Shown: one piece after another, positions 1 through 6,816 of the stretch
Position numbering within the stretch: position 1 is the stretch's first letter
How the letters are laid out: each line of letters starts with the position of its first letter
Assembly (NCBI GenBank): GCA_031274565.1
Contig: JAISPY010000254.1
Location: 1 to 12,088 of the forward strand
DNA from: Treponema sp.
GTDB lineage: Bacteria; Spirochaetota; Spirochaetia; Treponematales; Breznakiellaceae
DNA length: 12,088 nt
Direction of reading: 5' to 3'
Made by a program: the position numbers and the translations under genes
Notes under the pieces: model-generated
Database searches by the model: none
What the model saw: the letters and a program-made list of their open reading frames with translations, nothing else
Told to the model about the DNA's origin: nothing

Positions 1-128
1 CAGGGCCGACAAAATGTGGCGGAGGTTTTGCGTGGGAATGAAGCGTAGCGGAATGACCTAGCAAAACCGTAGCCCGAGCCGCCTACTGGCGGCGAAGCGT
101 AAACAGACCTGTTATGCGAAGTAGCCCC
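1..128. repeat. Structured repeat, possible integron attC end, cut by the window edge
   Basis: No gene is seen. The stretch is dense in inverted repeats: GGTTTTGC at 24-31 or its complement pairs with GCAAAACC at 61-68, and GCCGCC at 79-84 pairs with GGCGGC at 88-93 across a short loop. At the right end GCGTAAAC (97-104), a 6-base spacer and GTTATGC (111-117) resemble the L' and R' boxes of integron attC sites. The partner boxes would lie before base 1, so this is a hypothesis. No integrase is visible here. Confidence 0.35.
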
Positions 129-145
129 GTACTTTATAATACTTA

Positions 146-661
146 TTATTTTATTAATTTCTTTAATGGTTTTATTGTTTTTAATCCCCAGTCATAATGA
201 CTTGATGTTGCTGAAATCAAATATGAACCTAGTGATGTTGTTCCTGTCCATTCATATTTCTTTTTGGTAAACAATTCATCATCATTATGTTTTTCTATTA
301 TGTCCATTATTTTTTTGTGGCTTTTTTTAAATAATTTTATTGCATCCTTCAATTCAGTCCCTTTATATTTTTCATAAATTCTATGGTTCAATACCGGCAA
401 TGTTTGCCATGTAACATCTGCTGCCGGTATCGCGGGTTTTTTGCCTGACATTCCAATTTTATACCAATGCTCCATCATTAAATGCCATTCATGCAAATGA
501 CATATTACATCACTAACCGTTTTATCCCGATCATTTAATTCATCATTTTGATATGTTTTATTTTTAATAGCATCAGGGAGTTCATTTATAAAATCCAAAA
601 GTTTATTAAAATTTACCTCGGAAAGATTCAATAGTTCTTTCTTGTCTGTAGGTCTGGGCAT
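146..661 (-). CDS. ClbS/DfsB family (DUF1706) four-helix protein
   Basis: A 171-residue protein of the ClbS/DfsB family. Seen: the N-terminus MPRPTDKKELL and the C-terminal block around SSHYDWGLKTIK, both typical of the family, plus a WHLMMEHW segment in the middle. Family knowledge: members are compact helical bundles related to DinB-like proteins; ClbS protects colibactin producers by hydrolysing the cyclopropane warhead, but most members have no known substrate, so no resistance role is claimed here. The ATG at 661 was chosen over 685 because GGAGG lies 6 bases before it. The gene is far richer in A+T than the heme operon, has its own promoter and sits between inverted repeats, which suggests acquisition by transfer. 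Confidence 0.85.
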   Translation of the reverse strand: MPRPTDKKELLNLSEVNFNKLLDFINELPDAIKNKTYQNDELNDRDKTVSDVICHLHEWHLMMEHWYKIGMSGKKPAIPAADVTWQTLPVLNHRIYEKYKGTELKDAIKLFKKSHKKIMDIIEKHNDDELFTKKKYEWTGTTSLGSYLISATSSHYDWGLKTIKPLKKLIK

Positions 662-709
662 GTTATTCCTCCAATTTTTTCCCATACTATATTGGGAAAT
701 TCTTATTTT

Positions 710-738
710 ATATTATTTTATAGAATAATTTTTGTCAA
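710..738 (-). promoter_or_regulatory. Sigma-70-type promoter of the ClbS/DfsB gene
   Basis: On the minus strand TTGACA (738-733) is followed after 17 bases by TAATAT (715-710), about 50 bases before the start codon. The match to the vegetative consensus and the spacing are good, and the surrounding DNA is AT-rich. It indicates that the gene is expressed independently of its neighbours. Confidence 0.6.
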
Positions 739-993
739 CTCTTTTTTTATAATATTTTCAAGATTCCTAAATAAATTGTAGGGGCTATTTCGTATAACTT
801 CTTGTAACGGCCGTTCGTCTGTTTCAGGCGTCGCGCGGGTCGTGCGTATCCCTTTGATTTCCTCCACTTGCTGAGCCTTCCGCAAGAGCCGGTCAGCCTC
901 CGCCGGGCTTACGCTTACAAGTAATGCGCGGATTTCATCGTCTATCCCGGAAGCGCTGCTCCGGGGATGCGTTATTCCACAGGGTTCCCCGTA
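718..993 (-). pseudogene. Open frame without a good start, possible gene remnant
   Basis: The minus strand has an uninterrupted frame of about 90 codons between a stop near 994-996 and TAA at 720-718. It reads as plausible protein in its GC-rich part (for example DEIRALLVSVSPAEADRLLR), then turns into a Lys/Ile/Asn-rich tail inside the AT-rich block. There is no ATG and no convincing ribosome binding site; its 5' part overlaps the end of the DUF454 gene. It may be the tail of a gene broken when the ClbS/DfsB block inserted. I do not recognise the family. It could also be a chance frame. Confidence 0.25.
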
Positions 994-1382
994 TCATCCT
1001 GGAGGGGCTTTTCAGAGGCCGGCGCGGTTTTCATCCGCAGAAACACCAGGGCCTTGACCAGCAATAAAACCACGAGAAAGATCCGCAGGTGTGGGGAAGG
1101 GCTTAGGATAATGAGGGGAAGCAGCATGACAAACGCCAAGCCGTAGATGCTGAGCTTTTCTTTTTTCGTAAGCCCTGCGCCGTTTCGCAGCCGCGCTATC
1201 CGCTTGCTGAAAAAAGGCTTGGCCATGAGCCAGGCATGAACCCGGGCTGAGCCTTTCAGGAAACACAGGGACGCGGCGAGGAAAAACGGGGTGGCCGGCA
1301 GAACAGGAAGGGCGATGCCGATGATGCCCAGGAGGAGAAACAAAAATCCCCCCAGGACAAACAAAATTTTTGAAACGGTCAA
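972..1382 (-). CDS. DUF454 (YbaN-type) inner-membrane protein
   Basis: A 136-residue hydrophobic protein with the DUF454 signature: an N-terminal membrane hairpin containing GIIGIALPVLPATPFFL (residues about 19-35), then FLKGSARVHAWL, and two more membrane segments near residues 78-95 and 99-117. The start is a TTG at 1382; the choice rests on a very strong Shine-Dalgarno, AAGGAGG, just before it. The family is widespread and its function is not established. It lies about 190 bases downstream of the HmuY-like gene in the same direction, across a large hairpin, so it may be read as a trailing gene of the heme operon or separately. No promoter of its own was recognised. Confidence 0.8.
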   Translation of the reverse strand: MTVSKILFVLGGFLFLLLGIIGIALPVLPATPFFLAASLCFLKGSARVHAWLMAKPFFSKRIARLRNGAGLTKKEKLSIYGLAFVMLLPLIILSPSPHLRIFLVVLLLVKALVFLRMKTAPASEKPLQDDTGNPVE

Positions 1383-1439
1383 GATACCTCCTTAACCTAA
1401 GCAAAAGGGCCGTTCGCGTATAGGGAGCGGCGTACCCAG

Positions 1440-1456
1440 GCTTCTTTTGAAGAAGC
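1440..1456. repeat. Small perfect hairpin
   Basis: GCTTCTT and AAGAAGC form a 7-base stem around a 3-base loop. It lies between the large hairpin and the DUF454 gene. There is no following T run in either direction, so a rho-independent terminator is not supported. Confidence 0.4.
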
Positions 1457-1479
1457 TGAGGTTCTTACAAACGTAGCGG

Positions 1480-1543
1480 CTACGGGGCGATTGAAGAAAG
1501 GTAAAAAACAAGATGCTTTTCACCTTTTTCAACCGCCCCGTAG
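1480..1543. repeat. 64-base imperfect hairpin between hmuY-like and DUF454 genes
   Basis: Two 27-base arms (1480-1506 and 1517-1543) pair at 24 of 27 positions with a 10-base loop. The outer 10 bases (CTACGGGGCG with CGCCCCGTAG) are perfect and GC-rich; the inner part is A/T-rich. This occupies most of the gene-free stretch 1383-1572. It could limit read-through from the heme operon, protect the 3' end of the mRNA, or be a small palindromic repeat element. It lacks the trailing T run of a standard terminator. Confidence 0.6.
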
Positions 1544-1572
1544 GTTACGCGCATCACCGGCTGATGACTGCG

Positions 1573-2772
1573 TTATTCTTCGTAAGAATAGGCAAAATCC
1601 ATAACAAACGACTCGTTATTAGGGCCATAAAAGGATTCGGGCTGGAATTTCGCGAACCTGCCTTCTACGGTCTTTATGATATAGGTATTCGATGCCACTG
1701 AAAAGGCGGGCGGCATACCCGCCATGCTATACCAGCTATAGCCGATGGCATCGACTGCAGTACGTAACTCGACTGCACTTGGAGTCGGTACTTCGTCTAT
1801 CAATTTCTCCGTTACCACCCCGGCTTTTACGCTTTTATAGGTGTTGAGAAGTATAGACGAGCGGCTTGCCACCTTCATTTCTTCGGCAATCTGTCCCGGA
1901 TTATCCGGGTCTTCCTGTAGTTCATTGGTTCTGGTGCCCAGTATATCCCAGTTTGCCGCCAGGGGAACCGCCGTCCCGCCCCCGGTCCATGTTGTTCCGG
2001 TGTTCAGGACCTTAGGGGCGCCATCACCCACAAGCTTAAAATAGAGCCATCCATAGCCGGTCGCTCCAGTTAGGCCTGTTATTGGACAAGCGAGTTCTTT
2101 TTTATTGGCCTCCCCTGCACCCAGTCCGGGGACTACCGTCATTACATATTGCGGCGGTCCGCTATAGCCGCCTGCGCCCGGCATATTCATCCCAAAGGTA
2201 ACTTTAAAATATGCGTCCGCATCGGTGCTTTTGTGCTTGACTTTTACCAAGCACACCTCTGATGTCGTCATGCCCAACTCGCCCAGCGGATTCTGCGCGG
2301 TTTGATAGCCGAACAGTCTATCCGGGTGCAGGGTTTCCTTGAAGGTATATTCAATAACCTTGTCCTGTTCGCTGCTGAAATCCTTGGTAAGGTCGGTCTC
2401 TTCGGTTTTGTACACCTGAACGCCGGAACCGAAACTGCCGCTGTTGGCAATGATAGTACCACTACCATCAATGGCAATATCAAAGAAATCATGGGGCACC
2501 ACGGTTTTTGTCCCGGTGGAAAAATCAAAGAAAACCGCGTTATTGGCTCCATTGTAATCCACATTAATGGTAGCCTCAAGATAATCCGCATCTTCCGCAA
2601 ATTCGACAATTTCTGTTTCTGCCGGATCGTTTTCGTACAGTCCTGGCGTTGTGCTTGTTTGGGTATCATCGTCATCATTACCGCTGGTGTCGCAAGACCC
2701 CAACAGTACGGTCAACGATACTGCCCCTAACAGCAGAATGTTCAAGAACATCCTGGGTTTAGAAAAAATCAT
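1573..2772 (-). CDS. hmuY: HmuY-like heme-binding surface lipoprotein with two tandem modules
   Basis: A 399-residue lipoprotein. The signal peptide ends in a lipobox LLGSC, with Cys27 as lipidation site, followed by an acidic linker. Module 1 (about 62-215) shows FFDFSTG at 81-87, FFDIAI near 96-101 and IIANSG at 107-112. Module 2 (about 240-399) repeats the plan with WLYFKL at 242, NWDILGTRT at 274, a WYSM segment at 347 and YIIKTVEGRFAKFQ at 364-377, matching the C-terminal block of HmuY. HmuY proteins are heme-binding outer-membrane lipoproteins of about 200 residues that hand heme to a TonB-dependent receptor; a double-length form is unusual. All three His (94, 149, 180) are in module 1. 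ATG 2772 was chosen over 2811 for AAGGAG 5 bases upstream and the signal peptide. Confidence 0.75.
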   Translation of the reverse strand: MIFSKPRMFLNILLLGAVSLTVLLGSCDTSGNDDDDTQTSTTPGLYENDPAETEIVEFAEDADYLEATINVDYNGANNAVFFDFSTGTKTVVPHDFFDIAIDGSGTIIANSGSFGSGVQVYKTEETDLTKDFSSEQDKVIEYTFKETLHPDRLFGYQTAQNPLGELGMTTSEVCLVKVKHKSTDADAYFKVTFGMNMPGAGGYSGPPQYVMTVVPGLGAGEANKKELACPITGLTGATGYGWLYFKLVGDGAPKVLNTGTTWTGGGTAVPLAANWDILGTRTNELQEDPDNPGQIAEEMKVASRSSILLNTYKSVKAGVVTEKLIDEVPTPSAVELRTAVDAIGYSWYSMAGMPPAFSVASNTYIIKTVEGRFAKFQPESFYGPNNESFVMDFAYSYEE

Positions 2773-2851
2773 AGTAGCTCCTTGTGTTTCTCCGACGGCC
2801 CGCGCTTCCAATGCCGGTTTTCAGAAACGCGGTTCCGCCGTTTTTTATTAT

Positions 2852-2869
2852 TACCGCCTAGGGCGGCAA
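2852..2869. other. Intercistronic hairpin after the receptor gene
   Basis: TACCGCC and GGCGGCA flank TAG to form a short GC stem directly after the receptor stop codon. Reading on the minus strand, it is followed by an A-rich run, not by T, so it is more likely to act in mRNA processing or stability than as a terminator. The 98-base gap here (2773-2870) is the longest inside the operon and may let the lipoprotein be expressed at a different level. Confidence 0.4.
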
Positions 2870-2870
2870 T

Positions 2871-4850
2871 TTACCATTTGAAATTTACCCCGATATTAAA
2901 GATGATCCCGTCCCGCAGACCATAATAATCCGCCTGATTCTGGTCCTCCGTACTTTTAATAAAGTGGATATTATCGAGTACATTTTGTATACCTCCATAT
3001 ACTTCAAGTTTTTCGTTGAAAAAGGTTTTTGCTATCCGTACCGTAAGCATGAGATAATCCGGGGTGTAGGTTTTATCCGCATAACTTATCAGTTGGGGGG
3101 AATTCCAGTTTGCCCGTACCTGAGCGGTGGTTTCAATGACCGGGATAGTGTATGACCCATTGGCGCTTACCTGATGAGGCACCCGAGACGCCAGATCGAT
3201 ATAGGTTTCCTGTGCTTCGTCATATTCCTTTGCCAAGGTATAGTTGTAGCTGAGCGCTGCCTTAAAACGGCTGCTGTTAAACCGCAGCGAAAGATCGCCT
3301 CCCGCGGTTATGGCTCTGCCCACATTCCGGTATTGATAGATATACAGGTAGTTCTGCGGTTCTCCGTTTTGATTTAATGCCGCGCCGGGATTTTCATCCA
3401 CCACGATGGTATCAATCAAGTCGAAGATATAATTAAAATAAGAAGCGGCAGTAACGGTGAATTGTTTGGTAACCGAATAATCCGCCGACAGGTTAAACCC
3501 ATGGGATGTTTCCGGTTTGAGGTTGGGATTGCCGGTGATAAGAAAATTGTAGGGTGCCGGATGAAAAAAGAACCAGTAGTTCTGTTTTAAGCTCGGCGTC
3601 TTAAATCCCATGCCATAGGAAAAGCGCAGGATCAATTCTTCCGTCGGATCATACCGGAAACTGAGTTTTGGGCTTAGTTTGTAAATATGCTCTTCGCCGG
3701 AGTCATTGGGAGGACGGTAATCAAAACGCAGTCCAGGCACCACACGGAGCCTATCCGCGCCGCCTATGTTCCAGGTGTCCTGCACAAAGACGCTTGCCAT
3801 GATGATTGATTTTTCAGCCGCAAAAGAATCACTTTCCAAGGCCTCTCGTTGAGCGTTAATACCAAAAAGCAGGGCATGGGAAATAGCCGGTTCCCAGGAA
3901 AAACGGACTTCCCCTTCTATATCCCGGAACAGACTATCCGCATAGGCGGAACTGGTATGGTGGCTATAGTTGTTCCGGTCCGCATGATAATCAAGCTGCC
4001 GGAAACTGAAAAACCCGTCCACCAGGGCAAAGTCCGAAAGATGATACGCTTCCTTGATCCCCCCTTCAATTTTATGGTTGATAAAATCATAACCGTTCTC
4101 TATATCCGCGCTGACCTGAATAAGCGAATGCATCCAGCTTCCGTATACTTCCAGTTCCCCTCCCGGATGATACCATGCGGCATTCCCCCGGAGTGAACCT
4201 AACCGGGCCGCCGCGACCTCATAGAGGTCAATCATTTGTCTGCGACTGTTCCGCTGCTGCACAATCTTCCCATCGTCGCTATCAAAGGAACCGCCCAGGG
4301 AAAGGCCGAATAGTTTGTTACGATACCCCAGATACCCTTCCCCGTAATAGCGGAGGTTTGAGGCAAATTCCTGCCGGATCTGCGCGGAGAACTTTCCCGG
4401 CTCAGGCTTCTTGGTGATGATGTTGATGACCCCGCCCATGGCGTCGGAGCCGTAGAGAACCGACGAAGCCCCTCGAATGATTTCTATCCGCTCAATGTCA
4501 GACACCGGAAGCATACTCACCGGGGTAGCGCCGCCGACATCGCCGCTAATCTCAATGCCGTCGATGAGCACCTTGACGTACGCCCCTTCAAAGCCCTGCA
4601 TCATCACCGTGGCTTGGGGATGATCAAAGATAACCACCCCTGGTATGTTCTCCATGACCTCCGCAACGGTTTTAGCGCCCATCGCTTCTATGGCTTCCTT
4701 GGTAACTACTTCCACGGCTTCCACGGTTTCTTCGATGTCCTGCGCTACCTTGGCGCCGGTTACCACCAGAACCGGTGTTTCCTGGGCGCTCATAAAGATA
4801 GCTGGAACTAACAAAAACACCAAAAGAACACCACCATCAATTTTCATCAT
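2871..4850 (-). CDS. TonB-dependent outer-membrane heme receptor (HmuR type)
   Basis: A 659-residue TonB-dependent receptor. A signal peptide (about 1-22) precedes a TonB-box-like ETPVLVVTGA (24-33). The plug domain spans about 35-150 with IPGVVIFDH, VLIDGIEI, IERIEIIRGASSVLYG and GGVINIITKKP. The rest is a 22-strand barrel by family, ending in an aromatic residue (Trp659). Heme-receptor features are visible: FKTP (416-419), His430 and NPNLKPE (441-447), equivalent to the FRAP/NPNL region with its intervening His, plus His77 in the plug. Porphyromonas HmuR and enteric ShuA use one plug and one barrel His. AAGGAG lies just before two adjacent ATGs (4850 or 4847); either may be used. The gene follows tonB by 14 bases. 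Heme as ligand is inferred from motifs and neighbours. Confidence 0.9.
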   Translation of the reverse strand: MMKIDGGVLLVFLLVPAIFMSAQETPVLVVTGAKVAQDIEETVEAVEVVTKEAIEAMGAKTVAEVMENIPGVVIFDHPQATVMMQGFEGAYVKVLIDGIEISGDVGGATPVSMLPVSDIERIEIIRGASSVLYGSDAMGGVINIITKKPEPGKFSAQIRQEFASNLRYYGEGYLGYRNKLFGLSLGGSFDSDDGKIVQQRNSRRQMIDLYEVAAARLGSLRGNAAWYHPGGELEVYGSWMHSLIQVSADIENGYDFINHKIEGGIKEAYHLSDFALVDGFFSFRQLDYHADRNNYSHHTSSAYADSLFRDIEGEVRFSWEPAISHALLFGINAQREALESDSFAAEKSIIMASVFVQDTWNIGGADRLRVVPGLRFDYRPPNDSGEEHIYKLSPKLSFRYDPTEELILRFSYGMGFKTPSLKQNYWFFFHPAPYNFLITGNPNLKPETSHGFNLSADYSVTKQFTVTAASYFNYIFDLIDTIVVDENPGAALNQNGEPQNYLYIYQYRNVGRAITAGGDLSLRFNSSRFKAALSYNYTLAKEYDEAQETYIDLASRVPHQVSANGSYTIPVIETTAQVRANWNSPQLISYADKTYTPDYLMLTVRIAKTFFNEKLEVYGGIQNVLDNIHFIKSTEDQNQADYYGLRDGIIFNIGVNFKW

Positions 4851-4864
4851 CTTACTCCTTCTCC

Positions 4865-5725
4865 TTATGGGTTTAATCTATAGCGAATAGCTATGCGTAC
4901 GGTATAATCCGTTTTCCGGTCTTCCATCACCGGAAGCGGACTGGCAGAACGGACCGTTTCAAAGGCAGCCTGGGCTAAAAAACGGTGCCCTGAAGGGTCG
5001 GCAAGGGTCAGCCCGGATACGGTTCCATCAGGCCGTATGACAAAATCCACCGTAATATCTCCCTCGATGCCCCGTTTCCGTACCGACAGGGGATATACCT
5101 TTTTTTCTTCCAAGCGCCGCATGATCAAGGCCAGGTATTCCGCATCGGTCATAGCGGAACCCTGCCTGCCGCTGCCCGTGGAAACCGGGACCGGGGCATC
5201 CCCCTGCGTGATCCCGGTAGACTCAGGCTGCCCTATGGTCCCGCTGGGAAGAACCGCGGCAGTATCCTCCGTCCCGGAAAGGCCTAGCTCCCCGGTCTGC
5301 GGAACTGGTTCCACTGCTGCTCCCAGTGCTGCGGGTTCTCCTGTTTCCGCGGGTTGCGTCAGAATTGCCGGCGGCAGTTCTGACGCCGGCAGTTCCGCCT
5401 GGGGTATAACCGGTTCTGGAATCGGCAGCGTTGCTGCCGGTTCATGCACGGCTGCGGCTGCCAAAACTGGCTCACGTACCGGTTCTTCAAGCAATTCCCT
5501 TGGCGCATCGGGTTCCGTAAAAACCCCCAGGGAAGCGCTGTCAAAGGTAAAGGACAGGGTTCTGGTCTCAGGAACCGGCGCCGGCTCGTAAGAAAAATCC
5601 CCTACCCATAAACCTATGGCATGGAACGCAACGAGCAGGGCAAAACATCCCAGCCGGGGCAAAAGATTCCGCCGCCGGTCTGCGTAACCAGCATCAGCGC
5701 CGGACATCATGGCGTATTGCCACAT
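4865..5725 (-). CDS. tonB: TonB energy-transducing protein
   Basis: A 286-residue TonB. Seen: a short cytoplasmic N-terminus, one membrane helix (about 24-41) containing His35 in LVAFHAIGLW, where E. coli TonB has its essential His20; a long Pro/Glu/Ala-rich periplasmic linker (about 45-190); and a C-terminal domain (about 200-286) with YPLSVRKRGIEGDITVDFVI and the ending YTVRIAIRYRLNP. It couples ExbB-ExbD and the proton gradient to the receptor's TonB box. The gene overlaps the end of exbD by 32 bases. The ATG at 5725 has GGGGGT in front; ATGs at 5710 and 5707 remain possible starts. The dedicated TonB in the operon suggests the system does not rely on a shared housekeeping copy. Confidence 0.88.
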   Translation of the reverse strand: MWQYAMMSGADAGYADRRRNLLPRLGCFALLVAFHAIGLWVGDFSYEPAPVPETRTLSFTFDSASLGVFTEPDAPRELLEEPVREPVLAAAAVHEPAATLPIPEPVIPQAELPASELPPAILTQPAETGEPAALGAAVEPVPQTGELGLSGTEDTAAVLPSGTIGQPESTGITQGDAPVPVSTGSGRQGSAMTDAEYLALIMRRLEEKKVYPLSVRKRGIEGDITVDFVIRPDGTVSGLTLADPSGHRFLAQAAFETVRSASPLPVMEDRKTDYTVRIAIRYRLNP

Positions 5726-6095
5726 GCTGTACCCCCGCGGTTTTAAGCATATCCATCACATCAGCTACCTGTTGAAATAAAAGCCCTCCGTCACAGTCGA
5801 GGGCGACCTGCAGCTCGGGATTTTCCGCCGTATACCCCATCAGCGCCCTGCTCAGGCGCTCCGCAGCGATTTTTTCCCCTTCAAGATACATGACCCCTGC
5901 TGCATCCACCGCAACCGTGATAAGCGCTTGTTCCCGGTATTCCCCGGAAGAAGCCGTGGGCAGGGAAATGGCCAGCGCAGGCTTTTCAAAGGTAGAACCT
6001 ATCATAAAAAAGATAACCAGCATGAATATCACATCAATGAGGGACGTGATAGGTATCTCCGTCTGCCGGGGCTTTTCTCCGCAGAAAGACTTCAT
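5694..6095 (-). CDS. exbD: ExbD proton-channel subunit
   Basis: A 133-residue ExbD/TolR protein. Seen: an N-terminal cytoplasmic stretch, a single membrane helix with ITSLIDVIFMLVIFFMI, in which Asp21 corresponds to the essential proton-carrying Asp25 of E. coli ExbD, and a periplasmic domain ending in a VADVMDMLKTAGVQHVAI segment typical of the family. It works with ExbB as the motor for TonB. Its ATG overlaps the exbB stop codon as ATGA, and AGGAGG lies 7 bases upstream, so start choice is firm. Translation is probably coupled to exbB. Confidence 0.92.
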   Translation of the reverse strand: MKSFCGEKPRQTEIPITSLIDVIFMLVIFFMIGSTFEKPALAISLPTASSGEYREQALITVAVDAAGVMYLEGEKIAAERLSRALMGYTAENPELQVALDCDGGLLFQQVADVMDMLKTAGVQHVAIRHDVRR

Positions 6096-6766
6096 GGGAG
6101 GCCCTCCTTTTGCGCTTCCCGGTTCCCCGAGGCCGGCGGTATAAGGCCCGCCTTCTGGTATTGCTCCGTTAAAATAGAAACCGTGAACGCCATATCCTGC
6201 AAACGGGCAGCGGAGATATGTTCAAACCATTTACCGCAGCTTACCGCGCAAATGGCGGTAACCAGCCCGGTGGCGGTGGTGATCATAGCTTCCCAAATCC
6301 CGCCGGAAAGGAACGCCATGTCCACCCCTGCCCCGCGCGCCGCAATCTGCCTGAAAGCGTTCATCAGGCCCGTAATCGTTCCCAGTAAGCCAAACAGCGG
6401 CGCCACATGGCCCACAAACGAAAGCCCTCCCTGACCCTGTTCCAGAGCGGTTTTGATTAAGGCCGCCTCCCTATCCAGAATCTCCGCTAAGACCGGCGCA
6501 GGTTCATGGGCGTTCTTAATGAAGCACAGGGCCATCTGTACGGGCTGGGTCCTCCCGTAACGGGGAGGCCAGGAAAAGCCATCCCCATCCAGGCGGCAAT
6601 GGTCCCGGAGGTTTTTATACACCAGATCCCGCTGGTAGCGGGTATGGAAAAAATAGATCACCCGTTCTGAAAAAATCACGAGGACCAGCACATACAGTCC
6701 CGCGATTATCCAGTTGACCGGCCCGCCGGAGTTCATAAAAGCTAAAAAGGCAGCGCTATTTTTCAT
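6092..6766 (-). CDS. exbB: ExbB (MotA/TolQ/ExbB) proton-channel protein
   Basis: A 224-residue inner-membrane protein. Three membrane segments are seen at about 17-40, 118-140 and 160-178, with the family core APLFGLLGTITGLMNAF (122-138) and the GGIWEAMITTATGLVTAI block (155-172). It forms the proton-driven channel with ExbD. The ATG at 6766 is unusual: it is the last of four ATGs spaced exactly 10 bases apart within a tandem decamer repeat, and has only a weak AAAAGA in front. The upstream ATGs open tiny frames that stop after seven codons, so leader translation or re-initiation may affect ExbB output. The gene follows the binding-protein gene by 50 bases. Confidence 0.9.
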   Translation of the reverse strand: MKNSAAFLAFMNSGGPVNWIIAGLYVLVLVIFSERVIYFFHTRYQRDLVYKNLRDHCRLDGDGFSWPPRYGRTQPVQMALCFIKNAHEPAPVLAEILDREAALIKTALEQGQGGLSFVGHVAPLFGLLGTITGLMNAFRQIAARGAGVDMAFLSGGIWEAMITTATGLVTAICAVSCGKWFEHISAARLQDMAFTVSILTEQYQKAGLIPPASGNREAQKEGLP

Positions 6767-6796
6767 ATCTTTTCATATCTTTTCATATCTTTTCAT
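6762..6796. repeat. Tandem decamer repeat at the exbB start
   Basis: The plus-strand unit TTTTCATATC occurs three times in succession, with a fourth partial copy (TTTTCAT). On the minus strand each unit supplies ATGAAAAGAT, so ATGs fall every 10 bases at 6796, 6786, 6776 and 6766. The first three each read MKRYEKI and stop, except where cut by the end of the repeat. The unit is not a multiple of three, so a change in copy number shifts these frames relative to exbB. Confidence 0.75.
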
Positions 6797-6816
6797 GGTT
6801 GTTCATAGTACCGATA

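Larger units (their letters stand above)
111..798. repeat. Inverted repeat pair flanking the ClbS/DfsB gene
   Basis: GTTATGCGAAGTAGCCCC at 111-128 is matched in inverted orientation by GGGGCTATTTCGTATAAC at 781-798, 16 of 18 positions. The arms enclose an AT-rich block that contains one complete gene with its own promoter. This is the layout of a small mobile cassette or a non-autonomous element. No transposase and no target duplication are visible. The arms also look like the outer boxes of attC sites, so a gene-cassette origin is an alternative. Confidence 0.45.

Noticed and set aside
146..661. Colibactin-type self-resistance gene
   Set aside because: Only the broad ClbS/DfsB family is supported; there are no polyketide or peptide synthase genes nearby.
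1012..1404. Second minus-strand frame over the DUF454 gene
   Set aside because: Pro/Arg/His-rich translation without membrane segments; the DUF454 frame has the family motif and AAGGAGG.
1440..1456. Possible rho-independent terminator
   Set aside because: The stem is short and no T run follows in either direction.
5037..5591. Plus-strand frame of 184 codons opposite tonB
   Set aside because: It is the antisense of the Pro/Ala/Glu-rich linker, giving Ser/Gly/Ala-rich low-complexity translation; tonB has clear domains and a Shine-Dalgarno.
6762..6796. CRISPR-like tandem repeat
   Set aside because: Units of 10 bases are directly adjacent without spacers.
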